64,000 nucleotides of DNA from positions 149,335 through 213,334 of the forward strand of contig JAJSPD010000074.1 of NCBI GenBank assembly GCA_021307315.1, given 5' to 3'. The translations under genes were made by a program, and so were the position numbers. Under the pieces are notes generated by a model. The model was not told the DNA's origin, searched no databases, and saw nothing but the letters and a program-made list of their open reading frames with translations. Origin of the DNA: Bisporella sp. PMI_857. Its lineage: Eukaryota; Ascomycota; Leotiomycetes; Helotiales; Helotiaceae. Numbering within the stretch: the stretch's first letter is position 1; each line of letters starts with the position of its first letter. Shown here one piece after another: positions 1-9,874 of the stretch.

Positions 1-700
1 CGCATAGCCGAAGAATAGCATAGGAGGAATCCAACCACGAGCATACTCGAGCGCAAAGCAGGCCTCAGGCATCTTATACTGCTTGACGTCTCCTCTTTTC
101 AAATGGTGAACGGAGCCTTGGGGATAGACCTCGGGTTGGTAGATACCTTTGCCGGGTGAGTAGGCGACCTGGGTACCAGAGAGGATGTGGAAGTAGTCGT
201 CGGCGGTATGACGACCAGTGTGGCCTTCCGTGCCGATGGCGGTTCCTGGGTTTGGTTAGCAATTTCGCAGCTTAAAATCCGAAGGAAAAGGAATTTCTTT
301 ACCAAAAATGATAAGGTATTCAGTTACGCCTAGTTCCCGTGGTTAGCCGGTCATGTGATTTTCTCTTCAAGGAGGAATGGAACCACATACTCGCGTGGAT
401 AATGTACATGGCGCCCATCGCTCCTCCGGCGTTGTTCAAAATCCACTCCTCGTCAAGGTTCACGCGGCTGCCGTGCTTCTCGCTCAGCTCGCTCACGATG
501 AACTCCACTACCCTGGTGGTGTCGTTGCCATGCGCGCCGAGAGCCCGCTGTGACAGGTCGTGCAGCTCGGTAGGCGTGAAGATGTAGAACGACTCCAGGT
601 TCTGCTCGAGGACGTAGAACAGCGCCGACAGTGCCGCAAGGACGAGCGCGACGATGCTGAGGCTGTTGAACGATGAAGCGGTTTTCGTCTTGGCCGCCAT
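1..700 (-). CDS. ERG2: C-8 sterol isomerase ERG2 (3' end cut by window edge)
   Basis: Ergosterol-pathway isomerase that moves the sterol double bond from C-8 to C-7 (fecosterol to episterol) in the endoplasmic reticulum. Coding exons are complement(<1..245, 303..329, 391..700). The ATG at 700 opens a protein with an N-terminal hydrophobic anchor (about residues 13-28), then a segment ending MYIIHAS, a 27 bp middle exon (VTEYLIIFG) and a last exon containing [15 protein letters not shown] and, near the edge, [16 protein letters not shown], all hallmarks of the ERG2/sigma-1 receptor family. Both introns are GT-AG and keep frame (GTATGT donor at 390, GTAAAG donor at 302). About the last ten residues lie outside the window. 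The family match is unambiguous; the 27 bp exon is supported by the conserved TEYLI sequence that it restores. Confidence 0.95.
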
Positions 701-2636
701 TGCTTGATGAGAGTCCCCAAAGTGGTTTTCGATGGAAAAAGTGAAGGAGAGGAAAATCGTGTTGCTATTAAAGAGCGAGCGCGTGGAAGAAAGAGACGGA
801 AGGAAATGGTCCCCGCGCGGATGCAAATAAACGTACGGAATCCACGGGCAGCGACAAGGAGAAAACACGAATTCGAAGGTGCAGGAGAATTTTGATATTG
901 CAGATGTTGGGGATATTAAATGCGGGAAGGCTGATCCCGCAAGCGGCTAGTCCTAGTTGGGGAATGAACCCCTTTTTTACTAAATCGTATTCGGGTCACG
1001 CAACATCAGCCAACCATAGAAGAGGTTGTCCTAAAATCATGAATGGAAGCATTCGAACTTAGAGCTAGGTGATGAGATGAAACTAATCATTTGTCACAAT
1101 ATAGCAATGATGCTCGTTGTGAGGAATTTCACTGTTACCTGCTTGTGGTTAGCCGGATTAATAATTTACAGAAATTGAGTTCTTCAGAGTTTCTGTCTAA
1201 ATTGCACTGAGACAAAGCAGCCTATGGCTTGTAGTTTGCCATAAGCTATCCAAGCTTATTCAGGATGCTTGCTGACAATTGGATGATTTGTAGAAGCAAA
1301 TATATACAACGACCATGTGACGACGAGGCTAACAAGCAGCCTTGCATGTGTGGATTTTATGGGCCACCGTAATTAAGTTCTTGCGCTTCTCTAACGACTG
1401 ATATTGACAACATCAAGGCCATAGTTCGTGCTCCCCATTCAAATCGCCAACATGTCGATGTTCCGGGCGAAGAGGCTCGATCTTGGATGCTTTGTCAATA
1501 TCAAAGTCATACGTGACCACACCAAGCGAAAGATCTTTGCAGAACACGAGGCGGAAAGGTGCGCGCAACCCGGTTTCCTGATTGAACCTCAGATTTCCAT
1601 CCTGCCCACTGTTGAGCCCGAGAACAATCGCTGATATGTGCCCTTCCATAGACAAGCTCTGCGATATATAATCAGAAACTTAAGTCTGCCAGCCAGAACT
1701 CGCGTCCAGGCGCAGCTCGAATTGAGCCAAATGCACAGCTATACCCGCTCCACGCAGATCCGAAATAGGTGTATAGAGGGAGGCAAGGCTAGAGGTGTAC
1801 TAAGAGATTTCAAGATGACGAGGGTATGTCGCTCGCTGGGACGTTTATTTTGGGAGGTGAGTGTAGGAGCCAGAGGCTGACGGCACTTCATAGTATAACT
1901 TCAGAGTCAACGCGCTCGCTGGATCAATTCCAGGGGTAAAGAAGGCACAATGGTAGGACTTGCAGCAGTATCTTCGAGTAAGGGACGGTTCGAGGGTATG
2001 TTGCAATTGCGGGGATTGGCTTCAATCGAGGAATTCCATTCACATAGGTTGATGCTATGATGTTAGATGCGACACCTTTGTATAACATTTGACAAATAGA
2101 GCTGGCGTTGGGGATCAATTGTAACAAGAATTATACCTCCAAGCGGCTTGCTCAATGCTAGGCTACGTTCTACCTGAGGCTTCTTCATGGTTGATTAAGT
2201 GGTTTTTTTTTCAAGAGCATGAAAAGGCTGTTTCCGAACCCCAAGTGATACAGGGTTACTTAGTAGTCCTCGATTCTTGGTTATGTTGCAAATTATCGGA
2301 GTCATCAAGCGTAATAGTCAAGCATTGTATTGAAAATTCAAACAAACGGCAGCCCGTCTTGATTTGGAAAGCAAACAGAAAACAAGCATAGCACCTTACT
2401 TGTCTACCTCGCCTTGTACAAGCCTTGCAAAGTTATTCTTCTTACCTGAGAACTGCTAATCACCATTTATGTCAGGCTTCAGGTTACGGACTTCGCACCT
2501 ACCTTGATTTTATGGCTTCCTTCTTATTTCTTCAGAATCTCTGGCTAACAACAAACAACCGCCACGAAGGATATAAATCTCTCCTATACCCTTCTAAGTA
2601 ACTCACCATTGTGTTACACAATTACAATAAGTCAAC
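701..2636. other. intergenic, ERG2 / Arb2-domain gene (divergent)
   Basis: No intact gene recognised. On the minus strand around 1413-1798 one reading frame stays open for about 80 codons, and for about 45 more after a single TAA. It could be the tail of a decayed gene, but I cannot name a family. The rest is moderately AT-rich and should contain the promoters of ERG2 and of the Arb2-domain gene. Confidence 0.5.
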
Positions 2637-4048
2637 ATGTACCGCCGTCTTCGATCTGGTCTCCCGAAAGACCCAGTTTACCCGTCTAATCTTGAAGGAT
2701 TAGGGTAAATTGATTCATTATGTTCGGGCTACATGTTTGCCAGCTAACCTTCTTTAGATACTACATCAATGAGAAAGATGAGATCCGCAACATCGAGAAT
2801 CCAAAAGCCTACTTCAAGTTCTTCCTCACCAGGAACGATCGCTACAATGCTCTTCAGAGGGAAGCTATGAACGGTGAGCCAATCTCTTAACGTTTTGACT
2901 CCATTCACCACCTCATCCAAGTTTGACACAAAGCAAAGAAAGACTCGTCTATTATTCGATATACTAATGTATTGTAGAGAGCATCCGCAAAATTGTCTTC
3001 GATCGTCTCATTGCTCTCAATCTCGACAAGATTCGCCTGCCCCTCGGAGCTACCGAAGACGAACCCAATGTCCCAATCTTCATCTCCTCCAACCTCTCAT
3101 CCCACAAACGCATTGTCGTCCTTTTCTATGAGAACAACCAGGACCTTGGGATCTTTGCTCATCGAATTCTCGGAGGAAATGGCGGTATCAATGTTGGATC
3201 TGCAGTAAACTTCGTTAAGCATATCCAGTCCTTGAACACCAAAGATGGTGGCGAGGCACCAGGTATTGTTCTCGCAAATTTGGGTCAGCTTCGATGGTGG
3301 CGCCGCGGCAAAAAGGCATGCACACAAGTCTCCTGGTTTGCGCTTCCCCAACACTCAGTTACTGATCCACCATACCTTTTCCACCCTGTTAAAAACACGA
3401 TTCCAGGGAACCGTAGTACGGCTGAGCATGTAGATTACATCTTCAACCACGTCATCAAGGAACTAGCAAGCGCCAATGTGAAATTGGATATCGTCGGTGT
3501 CTCAGAAGGTGCTGTCCGCGTTGCTAAGTTTCTGAACGATGAAGCCAACTTCGCAACATGGGGAAGCAGAGCCGAAGCTTTCGCTGCCGTAGCTACTTAT
3601 TTCCACGCTGACGAGATCACCAACTCTGCATTCGGCGAGTGGTTCAAAAATCGTGGACGCGTGTACCTACAATCTGAGTGAGTTTCCTTTCTTTTCTGCT
3701 CCTCTTCTATCACAAAAGCAGAGGATTAACATGTTTCCATGTAGTGAGCCAAGCGGTACGCTACTTGCTCCACCTTCAGGTACAAAGCGTATTCCTGCAC
3801 ATGGCGCTCCCATATTTAGTCTTGGTCAACCATACTACAGCGAGATACAGCTACCACATGGTTATAAGACAATTATCGACTGGTTTCAAGAGGTTGCGTC
3901 CGACGAGCAGTATGTCAATCCAACTTTCGAGGGATTTGATTTTGATGATGGTACGGATGAAGAGCCTTATTGGTCTAATAAGGATGACATGTTGCATGAT
4001 GAACTATTGGTTAGTGACAAGAAGGCAGAGGAGGTTGATGTTGAGTAA
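2637..4048 (+). CDS. Arb2-domain protein
   Basis: Predicted 395-residue protein from four exons: 2637..2704, 2758..2873, 2978..3677, 3745..4048 (1188 nt). The start gives MYRRLRSGLPKDPVYPSNLE, the usual N-terminus of fungal Arb2-domain proteins. It is followed by a GYYINEKDEIRNIENP segment and an alpha/beta-hydrolase-like core with RIVVLFYENNQDLGIFAHR, a WFALPQHS motif and a nucleophile-elbow-like IVGVSEGA stretch. The tail is acidic (FDFDDGTDEEPYW). In fission yeast Arb2 is part of the Argonaute siRNA chaperone complex, and a related domain forms the C-terminus of Hda1/Clr3 deacetylases. In filamentous fungi these stand-alone proteins are mostly uncharacterised, so a small-RNA or heterochromatin role is inference. 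Introns are 53, 104 and 67 bp; intron 2 carries a clear ACTAAT branch site. Confidence 0.87.
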
Positions 4049-4656
4049 GTGTATGGGGGTTAGCCCAGCTGAGGAAAGCTGGCGATCATTTATGGGAACG
4101 GGACGGCTCATTTAGATCTGATGCGGGGTGACTGAGAGAGCACAATGATAGATACATGAATCACAGAGACATTATACTATGTTGCAGGACACTCTAAATA
4201 ATGCAAAGTTGTTACTCCTCTCTGTCCTGTTCTGATGCAGTATCGCAATTTTGCATGATGACATGTTGGAAAGACATCCAAGGCTATGAAGGTCATAAGC
4301 TGTTCGTTCTATTACATTTTGTATAAACCCTAGCCCATCCCTAATCCTCCCCTTAGTACAGGCGCCTGGCGTATGTGCATTGAATAGAAGGTAATGAAGA
4401 ATTGAAAAAGACACCTTACGCATGGCGTCCTGTATTATAAAGAAAATCGGTATGGTCTAGGCATCAGATGCATGACCATCGCATTACGCACAATGCGATA
4501 GTTGTGCATCATCCTGAGTCGTACCTCCTTTATATCCTTGCAAAGTATGTACGGTTGTTAAAAGTCGTCCTCCCCGGTTTAAAAAAAAAAAGCAGACGCT
4601 CAAATGGGCCATCCCAACGCCGAGCAAAAGAAGTGCATCCCATCTTATCTCCCCAT
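4049..4656. other. convergent intergenic spacer (Arb2 gene / rho3)
   Basis: Both flanking genes end here. I see no coding signal. A run of ten A at about 4581-4590 is the only simple sequence. Confidence 0.5.
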
Positions 4657-5520
4657 CTACATGACAGCACACTTCGAGTCGTCCTTTCCACCGTTCGACT
4701 TCACGCTAAGCGCTACTCTTGCTGCCTCTGTGAACGCCTCATTGACTCCTCTATTCCGCATCGCCGAGCACTCCAGATATCGCAATGCATTGATCCTCCT
4801 GGCGACCTCGAGACCCTTATCATAATCAATCATGTCCTTTTTCTCCTTGCGCGCACCCTCTGCACCTTCCGCCTCGCCGTCCTCGCCTTGTTCGCGGAGA
4901 TCGCATTTCAGAGCAACGAGTACAAGCTTGACGCCTTGGCAGTTTTCGGCGATCTCGCCAACCCATTTGGATTCGACGTTCTCGAGAGAGTCTTTAGAGT
5001 CGACGCTGAAGCAGAGCATGATGCAGTGGGTGTCGTCGTAAGAGAGGGAGCGCAAGCGGTCGAATTCTTCTTGGCCAGCTGTGTCCCAGAGGGAGAGCTC
5101 GATGTGTACATTGTCGACGAAGATATCTGCGCTCCATCAGTAATGCCGCAGAAGGGGTGATCGAGAGTTTCTTACCATGGACGTAGTTCTCGAAGACAGT
5201 TGGCTCGTAGACCGTGGGGAAGTAGCTGTGACGTTTGTCAGTATCTGCTAGCACACCGACTGCGATGGATTGGAACCGCCAATGGACAAGCTCACCCTCT
5301 TGTAAATACGTTTAGCAGCGACGTCTTTCCACATGCACCGTCCCCTCTGCTAAGTATCAGCGAATTGCTCGATTAATTACCAAGCGCGTGCCGAGCTAAG
5401 GGAACACGCATGCTGTGTTGCTCCTGCGCATGGCATTGTGCTCCCAGCTCGCGCAGCAGATACATACAATAACACTAGTTTCCTCTGCGTAGTTTTGTTT
5501 CCTCCTAGACCGCACGGCAT
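4657..5520 (-). CDS. rho3: Rho3-type small GTPase
   Basis: Rho-family GTPase, 207 residues, exons complement(4657..5126, 5176..5225, 5296..5346, 5468..5520), 624 nt. Start MPCGLGGNKTTQRKLVLL, then P-loop GDGACGKTSLL, effector region YFPTVYEPTVFENYVHD, switch II DTAGQEEFDRLRSLSYDD, the Rho-type LKCDLRE base-recognition segment, ECSAM, and a C-terminal CAVM prenylation box. The SDSKDSLENVESKWVGE-like segment and the GLEVARRI/ALRYLECSA region are characteristic of Rho3, which in fungi acts in polarised growth and exocytosis at the plasma membrane. Intron 3 splits the P-loop exon from the initiator exon, as is common in fungal Rho genes. A short acidic insert (EQGEDGEAEGAEGARKEKK) follows the NKxD-equivalent motif. 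Residue HC after YDDT is a slight departure from the usual acidic/hydrophobic pair. Confidence 0.93.
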
Positions 5521-6597
5521 CTTGTCTAACAGTGGTGTGCAATAAGTATGTCTAGTTCCCCTATTTAGATGCGACGAAACTGTAGTCTTGGTATGGGTAC
5601 GGTAAGTTCGCGGGTCGTCTAGCAGTGAATGCTGCGATGTAACGTAATGAGAGATCTGTTCTTAACTATGTGCGTGTATCGTGTGGTGACGAAAACCTTC
5701 GTCAGGATGAGGCTTTGGGGGATCCAAGATTTGGGGATTGCGGATTTGAGTTAGGATGCGGAATAGCCAAGGCTAGCCCAGAGATTTGCCTTTTGAACTT
5801 TTCCAATTCCAGACCCTTGCCACCAACCTTCTCCCTTCTGATTCACCTTCACTTTTCTGGGGTAAATGGAGAAGGCTACTTAATCATGAATTATTGTTCG
5901 ATTCGTAAGCTATTATTCAATTACGAGGTCTAAAGTTTAAATCAGTTGTCTTTTAGTACCTGAGACATGTTGTTATTTATACACTGCGGCAAAATGCGAT
6001 CTCACATACTCTTACAACTCCGAGCGAGAGCGGTTATGCAAGCCTTTTATTGACGTGGCGCAGGCCGCAGAGATCTACACATGGAAGATGAATTCGTGTT
6101 AGGCTGTGGCTGATGCACTGAAGGAGGATGATTGGTTGTATGACATGTATGATGTTGATCATGTCGACTCGGGACTTGTCAGCTGGGTTTTGCCAGCTGT
6201 ACTCACAATGCGATCTACCACAGACGGACAACTCAACGAACAACATACTTGATGACTGGTTGCAGCATTTTCTCAGCCTCTTGACAAGACGCTAGTTTCG
6301 ATCCTTAACCTCCGAGACAATGAGAACTTGAGGCCGCCAGCAACACATATGCGGAGTCAGCAATGCAGAGAACTGAATGCGATTCGTTAATAGGAAGACA
6401 TGGACACACTTTCCAGAACTTGTTAGTCAACTAGGAGCAAACAGATGGTTTATGCATGGAGGAACAATCCAGCGACAACAAACACTCGTATCCTGCTCAG
6501 GGCCAATAACCAAAGCGCACATCCCCAGCTGATATCTGTTCTTTACTCTGCCAAGAAAGGATAGCCCACTATGCCCGTGGTCAGTCTCCGCGATCCT
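5521..6597. other. intergenic, upstream of rho3
   Basis: No gene recognised. It holds the rho3 promoter side and the region beyond the decayed dehydrogenase. Open frames here are short and lack codon or family signal. Confidence 0.45.
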
Positions 6598-7372
6598 TTA
6601 AGACATGGCCTCAAGCCCAAGCATATCCCAATTGCACCAGATCACCTTTCTATCCGTAAAATCGGGCTTCGGTCCTAGCGACCCAGACTACAAAAGAAGC
6701 TGGTAGCTTGACTTTGAATCCGTCAGCAAATCCTGGCTCTCATTAACATGAGGTCACTTGCTGTCATCTTTGGGGAGCACTCTTCTGTCTTTGCATCCAC
6801 CGCTGTCTCTACGACTCCAGGATGTGCGGTCACGAAATGGCGAGTGGGATGTTCTCTCTAGAGATATTCAAACAGCTTTGTAGAAGCAATCTTGGAGGTT
6901 GCATATGAAGAATTCCCAGGTACATATAGCAAAGTTGCAATAACACTTGTGAAATTGATCACTCTTGCATCCTCAGCCAGGATAGCTACTGTCTTTGCGA
7001 CTATGAAAGTCCCTTTGACGTTAATTTCATGCCCATTGTCCACGGAGATATCCGCAACACTCTGGATGTCTGGGAGGTACCCAGCGTTAAATATCAGGAA
7101 ATCCACTAGTCCGAGTGTCAATTTGATATTCTGGAAAGCTGGTGTGACGGATGCTTCATTCGAAACATCGGCCTTTACTACTGACATAATAGTCTTTGGA
7201 TATATGGTCTCAATTGAGTTCATGGCGTCGACAAGCTTTTTCTCTGTATGGCCAAAATGGCTACCTTGGAGGCGCCTGCTTTGGCAAATACTCGGGCCAT
7301 GGCAAAGCCTAGTCCAGTTCCAGTGCCCGTGATGGCAATAGTCTTACCTTTGACCCAGAGCAGCAGGGTCAT
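6598..7372 (-). pseudogene. decayed short-chain dehydrogenase/reductase
   Basis: Relic of a classical SDR oxidoreductase (NAD(P)-dependent). From a possible ATG at 7372 the frame gives WVKGKTIAITGTGTGLGFAM with the TGxxxGxG dinucleotide-binding motif. Near 7265 the frame must shift by one base to reach EKKLVDAMN and then the open stretch 7223-6858, which includes VDFLIFNAGY (the NAG motif) and SSYATSKIASTKLFEY, with the catalytic YxxxK. A stop then interrupts the frame at about 6855. In the same frame the family sequence resumes (FVTAHPGVVETAVDAKTE), another shift lies near 6670-6770, and the C-terminal WCNWD motif is reached just before TAA at 6598. At least two frameshifts and one nonsense codon show it is non-functional, although active-site residues are still readable. 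Substrate unknown. Confidence 0.82.
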
Positions 7373-7547
7373 CGCTTGCCATCACGCTGTCTTATATTGA
7401 TCAGTCATGGTTACTACAATAATAACTTAATGGTAACTCACTTGATCTCTAATAGTCTCTATATCATCTAATGGATCTATTGTATCTATTTTGAAACTGA
7501 TTTGGTACGTAGAGGAGATTCCACCGACGTTTCATATTTCAGAATCA

Positions 7548-7745
7548 GCACGTGTTAGCCAAAGCCGCCCGAACCTCATCGTCTCTATGCTTTACCATTT
7601 CTTCAATGCTCATTCATCGCAACCTTCAAATATGTCTCTCCACTAGGGATCTCCTCAAATTCTTTAGCCAGATTCATTGCATCATTAATAGCATGGTTAG
7701 TCCTGGACCTCCTTTTGTCATCAAGGCTAAAAGTGCAGCAGGCGC
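7548..7745 (-). pseudogene. fragment of FAD-dependent monooxygenase
   Basis: Only about 60 codons remain, spread over three frames: MTKGGPGLT, then HAINDAMNLAKEF...YLKVAMNEH, then EEMVKHRDDEVRAALANT. Read together they match the region of salicylate-hydroxylase-like flavoprotein monooxygenases where a GGxGxN/T...xDAxNL motif contacts the FAD, followed by the helix of the form MxxRxxxxVxxS. Two one-base shifts separate the pieces. No N-terminal FAD-binding fold (GxGxxG) was found nearby. With the adjacent dehydrogenase relic this suggests a decayed catabolic or secondary-metabolism pair; that link is inference. Confidence 0.6.
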
Positions 7746-8374
7746 CGCAAGTCGGTCAGCGATTTAATAGCAACTCATAAACTCCTCATCTAACCTATGT
7801 TTTGACAATTTTATCTTATATGCAAGTCATGAGCAGGAGATGACTGCATAACGATGTAATGCCCTGCCAGGCTGAGCTTCACGTGGCTTGGTATATTCTT
7901 TCATGAAACAATATAAAGCCTTAAAAAAAAGGACGTTTCATGAATGCTTACAATTTAAGGCCCTGTTTCACTGCTTTTTCTTTCATGGTGTTTATGTCAA
8001 GGAGACAAGGTACAAACAGAGATTCACCTAGGTCATGGAATTTGCTATCGAAAAAGACCTTTGCCAAGTCTGTTACGGCTACAATTGTATGGATACAAGT
8101 GGACCAAATCGTGATACCAGAGTCTGCCTCCGATTAGCATGTGAATACTGTTGACACTTCTCACAGCCGTATATAACAGACTCTTGCAACGTAATATAAA
8201 CCATTCTCAATGAAAACTTTTATGTACGGTAGGAATGCGCCAGATGCGACCCATTGTTGAAACTAACATCTTTCAAAAGGCCGCCCCAAAAACATTGGGT
8301 ATCATTTCTCTAATACAAATCTAGCCTCCCAACCCAAAATAACTTGATGCCTTTGTATTCCTATTTATGTGGAT
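7746..8374. other. intergenic, possibly decayed coding sequence
   Basis: On the minus strand about 7946-8140 a 60-codon open frame (DLAKVFFDSKFHDLG..., DINTMKEKA) looks protein-like but I cannot assign a family. Nothing else is recognisable. Confidence 0.35.
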
Positions 8375-9874
8375 TCACACATTGACCCAACTCTCTTGCC
8401 TTCCCTTGTGGGCAGAGTTGGCTGCCTCAATCTCCACTACCAATTCAGTCTGTTTTCGTATCTTCCCCATCGGGTTCAGCTCATATGAGTCTTTGTCGTC
8501 CGAAACAATAGCTTTCTGGCTATCGGCATCTGTCTCCATGTCGATTCCACTGCCATTATGAATGTAGCCATGCTTATTAAATCGATTCCCAGAAACAACG
8601 ACGGTATTACCAGAGGTGGCGCCGGTCTTCTTGCCCGACCTCTCACCATAACTGGTAATCTTCGAGCGCCAACCAAGCTTGAAGGAAATCTGTCGAAGGA
8701 TGGGTTGCAGCGCTGGGAAGCATCCACACCAAAGACCAACGTGTACTTCGAGATCTGTCCAGAGACCGATGGTTGACATCTTATAGGGCCTGTGCAATAC
8801 ATCAGTCGAGCAATTTGAGATGAACCACAACAGGGGCTACTCACGAATCAACCGCAAAGTCCATAGTTTTCATAAAGTATAGACGCACGATGCCTGTTAC
8901 GATAGCGAATATACCGACACAAAAGACTAGGAAAACTTGGAGCATCTTCCAAGAAAATATGGTGTTCTTATAGATTACCCAGATCGGAAGCGCCATTAAT
9001 GCTACGTCAATGATGATACCGATAATTGCATGGGCATTCATCATCAACTCGTTAGATTCTGTGGAAACGCAATTTAGGCCCGGAGTGAAAGGTGGCAGCC
9101 ATAAGTCCCTATTAAGGTTATTGTCTCAGTATGTCGATGCGTCACACGCTTGATGGATACGACGGGTACATACTTCACGGGCTTACACTGAAAAAGTTTA
9201 TAGAAGAAGCAAACAATTGTCTGTACACTTATAATTCCTGCAACAATGTATACGAGGATGACATATGTCTCTAATAAGCTGTTAGCAATCTTTCACTTGA
9301 GGAGCAGAGGGAACATACTGTCTTTGCTCAGGCGAGGTAGAAATGCCGCGATTGCCAAACGCACCACGCCCGCTGTCCAGAAGTAAAAGAGACTCTGAGT
9401 TACAATAGACTGGATCACACATATCAGTTTATCCTATCATTCGTATCAATGTAAAATAGCCCACCTGGAAGAACTTGAGTAACAAATTTTCGGGAATCAG
9501 TTCTAGATGAGCACCAGAACCCCAATCTGCAGCTAAACTCTCTATTCATCAGCTACCACATTTTGAAATCGCCACCTATGTGAGGATGAGTCACCTTTGA
9601 TATCCAGAGCCGATATTGTCACACAAGATAGCTAGCAGCCGTGGTTAGACGCAACACTTGAAGATGGCAGGCGATCACATACATACGCGATAAACGCAAT
9701 TGCATCGTCCAGTCCAGGACTCTTTGTCATCATGAACCTAACATATAGTCGAAGTCCAATGAAGACGGTCGAGATGGCAATGAGGGCGGCATTAAGAGCT
9801 CTCTGGGTCTCTCCTTTGTAATCGGAAGTCTCATAGAACTTCGTGCCTTCAGGCCATACTATTCCGGACGCCAT
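8375..9874 (-). CDS. rhodopsin-domain (SAT4/PTH11-like) integral membrane protein
   Basis: Seven exons, complement(8375..8789, 8845..9108, 9174..9270, 9319..9409, 9465..9537, 9595..9631, 9679..9874), 1173 nt, 390 residues. The start MASGIVWPEG lies just before the first membrane helix (ALIAISTVFIGLRLYVRF), followed by the family motif PGLDDAIAFIAY, a short CDNIGSGYQ exon, a HLELIPENLLLKFFQ segment, an FYFWTAGVVRLAIAAFLPRL helix, Cys residues in FQCKPV and PGLNC, and further helices (IGIIIDVALMALPIWVIYK; VFCVGIFAIVTGIVRLYF). The DLWLP and WTDLEVHVGLWCGCFPALQP motifs identify the fungal rhodopsin-like family (Pfam Rhodopsin_dom). The hydrophilic C-terminal tail of about 110 residues is cytoplasmic by analogy. 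Ligand unknown. The donor at 9678 (GTGATC) and the acceptor at 9538 were chosen because they restore frame and family sequence. Confidence 0.87.

Noticed and set aside
7946..8140. Possible fungal transcription-factor fragment
   Set aside because: Short frame with vague similarity to middle-homology regions only; too weak to call.
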